A stretch of 31,460 nucleotides of DNA from Oscillibacter sp. (GTDB taxonomy: Bacteria; Bacillota; Clostridia; Oscillospirales; Oscillospiraceae). Under the pieces are notes generated by a model, which was not told the origin of the DNA, did no database searches, and saw only the letters and a program-made list of their open reading frames with translations. The position numbers were made by a program, and so were the translations under genes. Shown in pieces: positions 7,458-13,940 of the stretch (positions are counted from its first letter, which is position 1; the number at the start of each line of letters is the position of its first letter). The DNA is taken from contig DPPB01000002.1 in assembly GCA_003539495.1 (NCBI GenBank), positions 1 to 31,460 of the forward strand, given 5' to 3'.

Positions 7458-9068
7458 ATGAAACTAAACTATAAGCGGACGATTCTGGTGGGCTTTGCCT
7501 TTTTCTTGATCTGCGCCTTTTGGCAGGCCTATGACAACACCATCCCCTTGATCCTGACCAATAAGTTCGGCATGTCCCAGACCTGGTCGGGAGTTATCAT
7601 GGCGCTGGATAATATCTTAGCTCTGTTTCTGCTGCCTCTGTTTGGCGCCATTTCCGACCGCAGCCACAGCAAAAAAGGGCGCCGCACTCCCTTCATTGTG
7701 GTGGGCACCCTCATTGCCGCCGTGGCCCTGGTGGCATTGAGCTTTGTGGATATGGCCCAGCTCAATAATATTAAAGATGTATCTGCCATCGACGACCCCG
7801 CTGCCCTGGTGACCATCTATGAAAAGGAGAAGGACGAGACTCTCCTGACCCCCGACGGCGTGAGGTTTACCCTGGCGGATAAGTTCTCTCAGGAGGAGTT
7901 CGCCGCCATCCGCAGCCAGATCCAGGACGGCGACAAGACCCACACCAACCCCGACTATACCGATTATGTTGTTCCCGCCCGGCAGGCCTACGCCTGGCAG
8001 GTAACGGCGGAGAGCCCTGCCACGCTGGTGTTCTTCATCATTCTGCTGCTGGTGGTTCTGGTGAGTATGGCCACCTTCCGCTCCCCGGCGGTGGCGCTGA
8101 TGCCGGATGTCACCGTAAAGCCCCTGCGAAGTAAAGCCAACGCCATCATCAACCTTATGGGCTCTGCCGGCGGCATATTGGTCCTGGTGCTGGGCATGGT
8201 GTTCGCCACGGCCTCCGTGCGCAACGCCCTTATGAGCTACACCGCCTATTTTGCCGTTATCGCCGCCATTATGCTCACGGCTCTGGTGATCTTCCTGCTC
8301 ACCGTTCGGGAGCCGGAGTGGGCCGCCCAGATGGTGGAGGATTCCGTTCGCTATGGCCTGGAGGACAAGCCCGCCGAAGCGGAGCAGCTGGCGGAGAACG
8401 CGGACGTTGCAGAGCCTGCCGTAGCGGCAGAGCCTGCACGGCCGGAGAAGCAGGGCCTGTCTCCGGAGGAGAAGAAGTCTATGATCTTCATTCTTCTGTC
8501 CATCGTTCTGTGGTTTTTCGGCTATAACGCCGTCACCAGTAAATACTCTGTTTATGCCAGTAATATTCTCCATAAGGACTATAATCTCACCCTGATCATC
8601 GCCCAGGCGGCGGCCATTATCTCCTACCTGCCCGTGGGAATGATCGCCTCTAAGGTGGGCCGGAAAAAGACCATCCGTGCCGGCGTCATCATGCTGGCCG
8701 CGGCCTTTGGCGTGGCGGCCTTCCTGCGGGATAACAGCCCCTCCGTGCTTATGAACGCTATGTTCGCCCTGGCGGGCATCGCCTGGGCCACCATCAACGT
8801 CAACTCCTTCCCCATGGTGGTGGAGATGTGCTCGGAGCAGGATGTGGGCCGTTACACGGGGCTTTACTACACCGCCTCCATGGCGGCCCAGGTGGCAACG
8901 CCCATGCTCTCGGGCCTGCTGATGGATAAGCTGGGCATGACGGTGCTGTTCCCCTATGCGGCGGTGTTCTCCGCGCTGGCCTTGGTGTCCCTGCACTTTG
9001 TCCACCACGGCGACAGCCGCCCCGAGGCTAAGAAGGGCCTGGATGCACTGGAGGATATGGATAATTGA
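7458..9068 (+). CDS. MFS transporter, GPH/SLC45-like sugar transporter
   Basis: Integral membrane carrier of 536 residues with about twelve helices. The N-terminal helix AFWQAYDNTIPLILTNKFG and the loop motif GAISDRSHSKKGRRTPFI between helices 2 and 3 are typical of the glycoside-pentoside-hexuronide and SLC45-like groups, which move sugars with cations. Two hydrophilic insertions stand out: about residues 98-180, and a charged central loop (about 285-340) rich in Ala/Glu. The second half opens with MIFILLSIVLWFFGYNAVTSKY. The gene overlaps nothing but ends one base before the phosphodiesterase start, so it leads an operon. The start follows a large inverted repeat that may control it. The substrate cannot be read from sequence. 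Confidence 0.85.
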   Translation: MKLNYKRTILVGFAFFLICAFWQAYDNTIPLILTNKFGMSQTWSGVIMALDNILALFLLPLFGAISDRSHSKKGRRTPFIVVGTLIAAVALVALSFVDMAQLNNIKDVSAIDDPAALVTIYEKEKDETLLTPDGVRFTLADKFSQEEFAAIRSQIQDGDKTHTNPDYTDYVVPARQAYAWQVTAESPATLVFFIILLLVVLVSMATFRSPAVALMPDVTVKPLRSKANAIINLMGSAGGILVLVLGMVFATASVRNALMSYTAYFAVIAAIMLTALVIFLLTVREPEWAAQMVEDSVRYGLEDKPAEAEQLAENADVAEPAVAAEPARPEKQGLSPEEKKSMIFILLSIVLWFFGYNAVTSKYSVYASNILHKDYNLTLIIAQAAAIISYLPVGMIASKVGRKKTIRAGVIMLAAAFGVAAFLRDNSPSVLMNAMFALAGIAWATINVNSFPMVVEMCSEQDVGRYTGLYYTASMAAQVATPMLSGLLMDKLGMTVLFPYAAVFSALALVSLHFVHHGDSRPEAKKGLDALEDMDN

Positions 9069-9069
9069 T

Positions 9070-9903
9070 ATGTGGATCGCTATTTTAATTGTCATTATTC
9101 TGCTGCTCTTGGCAGAGATATTCGCCCTGCTGACTATGTGCCGCCGGGGCCATTCCCACTGGAAGCTGCTGCGGAAGTATCGCTATGCCCACCGGGGCTA
9201 CCACGGAAAGGATCTGGCCCCGGAAAACTCGATCCTTGCCTACAAGGAGGCCATCCGCCGGGGCTTCGGCGTGGAGCTGGATGTGCATCTGATGCAGGAC
9301 GGAAATCTGGCCGTTATCCACGATGCAAGCCTTTTGCGTACCGCCGGGGCCGATGTGCTGGTGGAGGACCTGACGGCCCGGGAGCTGAAAGCCTACCGCC
9401 TGGAGGGCACCGACGAGGAAATCCCCCTTTTGGAGGAGGTGCTGCCCCTGTTTGAGCAGAGCGGCCTGCCCCTGGTGGTGGAGCTGAAGGCGGAGCGGGG
9501 GAACCACGATGCCCTGGCCGCCGCCACCTGCGCCATGCTGGATAAGTATAAGGTGCTGTACTGCATCGAGTCCTTCGACCCCCGGTGCATCCGGTGGCTG
9601 AAAAAGAATCGCCCGGAGATCGTCCGGGGCCAGCTCAGCGAAAACTTTCTCCGCCACGGTGACGGCGGCAATATGCCCAAGGCACTGCTGTGGGCCCTGG
9701 GAAACCTGCTGACCAATTGCCTGGCCAAGCCTGATTTCATCGCCTATCGGTTTTCTGATCGGGATAATTTCTGCCTGCGCTGGTGCCGGTGGTTCTATCA
9801 TGTCCAGGAGATCAACTGGACCATTATCACAAAAGAGGAGATGCGCGCGGCGGAGTCTGCCGGAAATCTGGTGATTTTCCAGGACTTCGATCCTCGCCTG
9901 TAA
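9070..9903 (+). CDS. Glycerophosphodiester phosphodiesterase, membrane-anchored
   Basis: Splits glycerophosphodiesters into glycerol 3-phosphate and an alcohol. 277 residues: one N-terminal membrane helix (IAILIVIILLLLAEIFALLTM), then a GDPD domain from about residue 38 with YAHRGYHG (catalytic His), LAPENSI, VELDVHLMQDG (metal-binding Glu and Asp) and VIHDASLLR (second catalytic His). The start ATG at 9070 is one base after the MFS stop; longer frames only shadow the transporter. The pairing with a carrier suggests linked uptake and breakdown, but this is inference. The basic segment after the helix suggests that the catalytic domain may lie in the cytoplasm. Confidence 0.9.
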   Translation: MWIAILIVIILLLLAEIFALLTMCRRGHSHWKLLRKYRYAHRGYHGKDLAPENSILAYKEAIRRGFGVELDVHLMQDGNLAVIHDASLLRTAGADVLVEDLTARELKAYRLEGTDEEIPLLEEVLPLFEQSGLPLVVELKAERGNHDALAAATCAMLDKYKVLYCIESFDPRCIRWLKKNRPEIVRGQLSENFLRHGDGGNMPKALLWALGNLLTNCLAKPDFIAYRFSDRDNFCLRWCRWFYHVQEINWTIITKEEMRAAESAGNLVIFQDFDPRL

Positions 9904-9907
9904 AGCT

Positions 9908-10453
9908 ATGAGAGTTATCACAGGATCTGCCCGGGGCAGACGGCTAAGGGAGCTGGAGGGCCTGGAGACCCGCCCTACCACGGGGAAGGTCAAGGAGGCC
10001 CTGTTCTCCGTTATTCAGTTCGATATTGAGGGCCGCCGGGTGCTGGATCTATTTGCAGGCACCGGTCAGCTGGGCATCGAGGCCCTGAGCCGGGGCGCTG
10101 AAAGCGCCGTATTCGTGGAGCGGCGCAAGGACGCCCTTCAGGCTGTCCGGGAAAACCTGGAGGCCTGCGGCTTTTCGGACCGGGCCCGGGTGGTAAACGG
10201 CGATGCCATGAGCTACCTGAAGTCCGGCGAGAAGTTCGACCTGATTTTCCTGGATCCCCCCTATGCCTCCGGCCTCTTAGAGCAGGCGCTGGAGGATATC
10301 GCAAGGTTTGACATTTGCCGCAGACATGGTATAATTGTGGCGGAAAGTGCGGCGGACAAGACCCTGCCTCCGCTCAGTAGCCCCTATTCGATATACAGAG
10401 AGTATCGCTACGGCAAAATAAAACTCACTGTATACCATAGAAACGAGGATTGA
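9908..10453 (+). CDS. rsmD: 16S rRNA (guanine966-N2)-methyltransferase RsmD
   Basis: SAM-dependent methyltransferase of 181 residues acting on G966 of 16S rRNA. It shows the family N-terminus MRVITGSARGRRL, the TRPTTGKVKEALFS segment, the SAM-binding DLFAGTGQLGIEALSRGA and the catalytic DPPY (LIFLDPPYASG). Length and order match RsmD closely. No clear ribosome binding site precedes the ATG, which lies four bases after the phosphodiesterase stop, so translation is probably coupled. The rsmD-coaD pair is a common conserved neighbourhood. Confidence 0.95.
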   Translation: MRVITGSARGRRLRELEGLETRPTTGKVKEALFSVIQFDIEGRRVLDLFAGTGQLGIEALSRGAESAVFVERRKDALQAVRENLEACGFSDRARVVNGDAMSYLKSGEKFDLIFLDPPYASGLLEQALEDIARFDICRRHGIIVAESAADKTLPPLSSPYSIYREYRYGKIKLTVYHRNED

Positions 10454-10457
10454 CCCC

Positions 10458-10937
10458 ATGAAAATAGCCATCTATCCCGGCAGCTTTGACCCCATTACGC
10501 TGGGACATCTGGACATCATTCGCCGCGCTGCCCTGTGCTTTGACAAGGTGTTTGTGTGCGTGATGGATAACTGCGACAAGAAATCCCACATGTTTCCGGC
10601 GGAAAAGCGGCTGGAAATGCTGCGCCGGTCCGTGGAGGAGCTCCCCAATGTGGAGGCGGAGCTGTACCGCGGACTATTGGCGGACTATGCCCGGGAGAAA
10701 GGGGGACACGTTATTGTCAAGGGTCTGCGCAATGCCACGGATTTCGATCTGGAGTATCAGATGGCCGCCATCAACCGGGGCATTTGGGCAGAGCTGGAGA
10801 CGGTGTTCCTGCCGGCCAGCGTTGAATATCAGCACTTCAGCTCCACCATGGTGCGGGAGATGATTCGCTACAGACAGCCATTGGAGAAATATGTTCCCCG
10901 GGCGGTAGCCGAGGAACTCAAACAGAAAACGGAGTAA
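10458..10937 (+). CDS. coaD: Phosphopantetheine adenylyltransferase CoaD
   Basis: Penultimate enzyme of coenzyme A synthesis: transfers AMP from ATP to 4'-phosphopantetheine. 159 residues, the standard length. The N-terminal signature YPGSFDPITLGHLDII includes the TxGH nucleotide motif, followed by VIVKGLRNATDFDLEYQMA and the C-terminal FSSTMVREMI. It starts four bases after rsmD. Confidence 0.97.
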   Translation: MKIAIYPGSFDPITLGHLDIIRRAALCFDKVFVCVMDNCDKKSHMFPAEKRLEMLRRSVEELPNVEAELYRGLLADYAREKGGHVIVKGLRNATDFDLEYQMAAINRGIWAELETVFLPASVEYQHFSSTMVREMIRYRQPLEKYVPRAVAEELKQKTE

Positions 10938-10958
10938 TTGAAACGGGGAGGATATACC

Positions 10959-11492
10959 ATGGAAGAAAAAGATCTGCAGCGCCTGCTGGATATGCTCTAC
11001 GGCATGATCGACGAAGCTAAGAGCGCCCCCTTCAGCGCCGAAAAATGCACCATCAACCGTGACGAGGCCCTGGACATTCTCACGGAGATCCGCAGCCGCA
11101 TGCCCTTGGAGATTAAGAAGGCTCAGGAGCTGATCCGCGCCCGGGAGGAGTATATCGCCTCCGCCAAAAAGGAGGTGGAGAAGATGCTCCGGCAGGCCGA
11201 GCTGGACGCGAAAACCATCGTCTCCGAGAGCGAGACGCTGCAGCGGGCCCGGATGAAATCCGCTGAGATCATCCACCGAGCCGAGGAGCGCACGAATGAG
11301 CTGTATCGGGTGGCCAACTCCTATACTGAGGATGCCCTGCGCCGCACGGAGGAGGCTATTCAAATGGCCCTGGACGAGGTGCGCCAATCCCGCACCCGCT
11401 TCCGCGCTGCCTCCAATGAGCAGATGCAGCAGATCCGCAGCGGAAATGCCTCCTCCAGCGAAGAAAAGTCGGAGGAAAATGAGGAAAACTGA
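10959..11492 (+). CDS. Coiled-coil protein of unknown function
   Basis: A 177-residue charged protein with no membrane segment. A short N-terminal part (MEEKDLQRLLDMLYGMIDEA) resembles the start of clostridial proteins found next to coaD. Residues about 45-155 are strongly helical, with heptad-like Glu/Lys/Arg/Ala repeats reminiscent of ATP synthase b or V-ATPase H subunits and DivIVA-like proteins, but no catalytic motif is seen. The tail is acidic (SSSEEKSEENEEN). The start at 10959 has GGGGAGG at 10945-10951; the upstream TTG at 10938 lies before that site. It is the last gene before a strong terminator. Function not assigned. Confidence 0.8.
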   Translation: MEEKDLQRLLDMLYGMIDEAKSAPFSAEKCTINRDEALDILTEIRSRMPLEIKKAQELIRAREEYIASAKKEVEKMLRQAELDAKTIVSESETLQRARMKSAEIIHRAEERTNELYRVANSYTEDALRRTEEAIQMALDEVRQSRTRFRAASNEQMQQIRSGNASSSEEKSEENEEN

Positions 11493-11581
11493 CAAATTTC
11501 GACTTGAAAATTCGTTAAAACTCACAAAACGACTCTGAGCTTTTCGGAGAGACTTTTCTGTAGTCCCATATATCGTATTTG

Positions 11582-11623
11582 AAAAAAGCATCCGCTACTA
11601 TATATAGTAGCGGATGCTTTTTT
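11582..11623. terminator. Strong bidirectional terminator
   Basis: A 19-bp perfect stem (11582-11600 with 11605-11623) with loop TATA, an A run on the 5' side and a T run on the 3' side. It closes the 7458-11492 operon and insulates the division cluster. Confidence 0.92.
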
Positions 11624-11673
11624 GTATTCCACAAAACAAAAACAAGTGTTCTATTTTAAGGGGAAAACTAAAA

Positions 11674-11746
11674 AAATCAGCCGCTTTTTGCAGGAAATAT
11701 GTTCCAATTATGGGGAAAAATATTCTTGCAATTTAGCGGCTGATTT
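11674..11746. promoter_or_regulatory. Long inverted repeat overlapping the mraZ promoter
   Basis: AAATCAGCCGCT (11674-11685) pairs perfectly with AGCGGCTGATTT (11735-11746). Inside, TTGCAGG (11688-11694) pairs with CTTGCAA (11725-11731) with one wobble. The 3' arm overlaps the -35 box and spacer of the mraZ promoter, so a protein site or DNA structure seems more likely than an RNA leader. Confidence 0.55.
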
Positions 11747-11754
11747 ACTATACT
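11726..11754 (+). promoter_or_regulatory. Promoter of the division/cell-wall cluster
   Basis: TTGCAA (11726-11731), 17-base spacer, TATACT (11749-11754). The transcript should start near 11761, just before the MraZ-box-like repeats. A TATAAT at 11803-11808 has no matching -35 box. Confidence 0.65.
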
Positions 11755-11765
11755 GTAAACATGAA

Positions 11766-11802
11766 GTGGGGAGATGTGGGGGTAGTGCCCATATTTGTGG
11801 GG
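11766..11802 (+). promoter_or_regulatory. MraZ-box-like operator repeats
   Basis: GTGGGG occurs at 11766-11771, 11776-11781 and 11797-11802, with a degenerate GTGCCC at 11785-11790, giving spacings of about 10, 9 and 12 bases. MraZ in other bacteria binds direct repeats with a TGGG core spaced about one helical turn in this same position between promoter and start codon, so autoregulation is likely. Confidence 0.65.
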
Positions 11803-11848
11803 TATAATCCCACAGTTTCCCATAAAAACCATGGAAGGAGGAGCAGCC

Positions 11849-12265
11849 GTGACCGGACAATATGCACATAATATTGACGCCAAGGGGCGGCTGTTCATCC
11901 CTGCCCGCCTGCGGGAGGAGCTGGGCCAGACCTTCCATGTGACCGTGGGCCTGGACCACTGCCTCTCCATCTATTCCGATGAGAGCTGGGCCACCTTTAC
12001 GGACAAGGTCCGGGCCTTGCCCTATAGCAAGGCTAAGGCCCTGCGCCCCCTGTTTGCCAACGCCGTGGATTGTGAGCCCGATGCACAGGGCCGCATCCTC
12101 ATCCCCACCAAGCTGCGGGAGTACGCCGGTTTGCAAAAGGAAGTGGTGGTCATCGGCAGCTTTGACCGGGCGGAGATCTGGAACGCTGAGCGCTGGGCCA
12201 GAGAGGAAGCTATGGCCTTCGACAGTGGCTCTTTGGAGCAGGCTATGGAAGAAATGGGGCTGTGA
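11849..12265 (+). CDS. mraZ: Transcriptional regulator MraZ
   Basis: DNA-binding protein of 138 residues with two SpoVT/AbrB-like folds that forms a ring-shaped oligomer. First half: GQYAHNIDAKGRLFIPARLR. Second half: VDCEPDAQGRILIPTKLREY. Both carry the DxKGR/DxxGR-type signature of the family. The GTG at 11849 is chosen because the family N-terminus begins right before GQYAH and because AGGAGGAG ends at 11843; in-frame ATGs at 11795 and 11831 lie upstream of or inside that site. First gene of the cluster. Confidence 0.95.
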   Translation: MTGQYAHNIDAKGRLFIPARLREELGQTFHVTVGLDHCLSIYSDESWATFTDKVRALPYSKAKALRPLFANAVDCEPDAQGRILIPTKLREYAGLQKEVVVIGSFDRAEIWNAERWAREEAMAFDSGSLEQAMEEMGL

Positions 12266-12268
12266 GCC

Positions 12269-13231
12269 ATGGGATTTGACCGCAACGCCGCCGACGACCA
12301 GGCCTTCGGCCACAAGCCGGTCCTGCTGGACGAGTGCCTGGACGCGCTGGATATAAAACCGGAGGGCATTTACTTGGACGGCACCCTGGGCCGTGCCGGC
12401 CACTCCCTGGAAATTGCCAAAAGGCTCACCACCGGCCGGCTTATCTGCCTGGACCGGGATGAGACCGCCATTGAGGCGGCGAAAATTCGCCTGGCGGATT
12501 ATAAGGACCGGGTGACCCTGGTACACAGCAACTTCAGCCGCATTGCCGATGTCCTTCGGGAGATGGATATTGACGGCGTGGACGGGATGCTTTTCGACCT
12601 GGGCGTCTCCTCTCCGCAGCTGGATGAAGCGGACCGCGGCTTCTCCTATATGCACGACGCGCCCCTGGATATGCGCATGGACCGCACGGCGGCCCTCACC
12701 GCCCGGGACGTGGTGAATGATTGGAGCTATGAGGACCTGCGCCGCATCCTATTTGAATATGGCGAGGAGCGCTATGCCCCGGCCATTGCCAAGGCTATTG
12801 TAAGCCGCCGCCAGGAGAGTCCCATCGAGACCACCGGCCAGCTGGTGAGCATCATTCGCGGCGCCATGCCCCCGGCAGCCTTGCGGGAAAAGCAGCACCC
12901 GGCCAAGCGTAGCTTTCAGGCTATCCGCATCGCTGTGAACGATGAGTTGGGGGAGCTGCCGCCCATGCTGAAAGCGGCGGCGGAGCTTTTGCATCCCGGC
13001 GGACGCCTAGCCGTCATCAGCTTTCATTCCCTGGAGGACCGCATCATCAAAAAGACCCTGCAGGAGCTGGCCACCGGCTGCACCTGTCCGCCGAATTTTC
13101 CGGTGTGCGTGTGCGGCAAGAAACCGAAAATGAAGCTTGTCAGCCGCAAGCCCATCGTGGCCGGTGAGGCAGAGCTGGTCTATAATCCCCGGGCCCGCAG
13201 CGCCAAGCTCCGTGTGGCGGAAAAGCTTTAA
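12269..13231 (+). CDS. rsmH: 16S rRNA (cytosine1402-N4)-methyltransferase RsmH
   Basis: SAM-dependent methyltransferase of 320 residues (also called MraW) modifying C1402 in the decoding centre. Signatures: GHKPVLLDECLDAL at the N-terminus, the SAM loop DGTLGRAGHSLEIAKRL, FDLGVSSPQLDEADRGFSY, and the C-terminal FHSLEDRIIKKTL and AKLRVAEKL. It starts three bases after the mraZ stop. Confidence 0.97.
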   Translation: MGFDRNAADDQAFGHKPVLLDECLDALDIKPEGIYLDGTLGRAGHSLEIAKRLTTGRLICLDRDETAIEAAKIRLADYKDRVTLVHSNFSRIADVLREMDIDGVDGMLFDLGVSSPQLDEADRGFSYMHDAPLDMRMDRTAALTARDVVNDWSYEDLRRILFEYGEERYAPAIAKAIVSRRQESPIETTGQLVSIIRGAMPPAALREKQHPAKRSFQAIRIAVNDELGELPPMLKAAAELLHPGGRLAVISFHSLEDRIIKKTLQELATGCTCPPNFPVCVCGKKPKMKLVSRKPIVAGEAELVYNPRARSAKLRVAEKL

Positions 13232-13296
13232 AGCCCGGCGAAAAAAATTTACTTTTTAGAAATTGACAAAATCACAAAAGAAAGGAAGCGGAAACC

Positions 13297-13836
13297 ATGG
13301 CACAGAGCAATGATCGGCGCAGATATGGATATACGGACGGTTCCCTGGCATACGATCTGGATGCCCTTGCCAGAGAGCGCGCACTGGATGATGCCGGTCG
13401 CATGGAGCCCCAGCGCCGGGAGCCGGTGGCGGCCCCCAGACGGCAGAGCGTCGCCCGTCCCGCGGCAAAGCTCTCCCCGCTGGTTTTGGCCTGCGCGGCG
13501 GTGCTGACGGGCCTGGTGGTGGTGCTGCTCATGGGCTACGTGCGCCTGACAGAGGTTTCTGCGGATATTTCGCAGATCAAAACGGAGATGGGCCAGCTGG
13601 AGGAGCGCCATGTAGCGCTGCTGACCCAGTATGAAAAGACCTTTGACCTGGCCACTGTGAAGCGCGTGGCCGAGGAGGCCGGCATGACCAAGCCCACCGC
13701 CGGTCAGGTGGAGTACTTAGAGCTGCCTGTCGCCGACAGCACGGTGGTGTACCGCTCCGATGCGGGCACCGCCCTGGAGAATATCGCGGAAAGCATTTCC
13801 CGCGCTCTGGGGTCCGTGGTGGAATATTTCCGGTGA
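13297..13836 (+). CDS. ftsL: Cell division protein FtsL
   Basis: Small bitopic divisome protein of 179 residues. It has a basic, disordered cytoplasmic part (1-58), one membrane helix (about 60-83, PLVLACAAVLTGLVVVLLMG) and an extracytoplasmic coiled coil (LTEVSADISQIKTEMGQLEE...). The assignment rests on topology, coiled coil and position between rsmH and the PBP gene; FtsL sequences are poorly conserved. It would pair with FtsQ/DivIB to activate FtsW and the transpeptidase. Confidence 0.82.
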   Translation: MAQSNDRRRYGYTDGSLAYDLDALARERALDDAGRMEPQRREPVAAPRRQSVARPAAKLSPLVLACAAVLTGLVVVLLMGYVRLTEVSADISQIKTEMGQLEERHVALLTQYEKTFDLATVKRVAEEAGMTKPTAGQVEYLELPVADSTVVYRSDAGTALENIAESISRALGSVVEYFR

Positions 13837-13864
13837 GCCGCCCCATATAGTAGGGATATACAAC

Positions 13865-13907
13865 AAGGAGTAAGAAGGTGACTTCTTGCTCCTTCCTTTG
13901 GTATAAT
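13865..13907 (+). promoter_or_regulatory. Hairpin and internal promoter before the PBP gene
   Basis: AAGGAGTAAGAAG (13865-13877) pairs with CTTCTTGCTCCTT (13882-13894) with one wobble, around GTGA. TATAAT at 13902-13907 follows, and GTGACT (13878-13883), 18 bases upstream, could be a -35 box in the hairpin loop and 3' arm. This would give the PBP and downstream genes their own start, possibly for a different growth phase. Confidence 0.5.
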
Positions 13908-13940
13908 AGATAGGAAAAAATTGCGAAAGGAGCTGAGACC

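Noticed and set aside
7617..9095. Minus-strand frame of 492 codons opposite the MFS gene
   Set aside because: Same shadow effect, His/Gly-rich with no domain, while the opposite strand encodes a coherent twelve-helix transporter.
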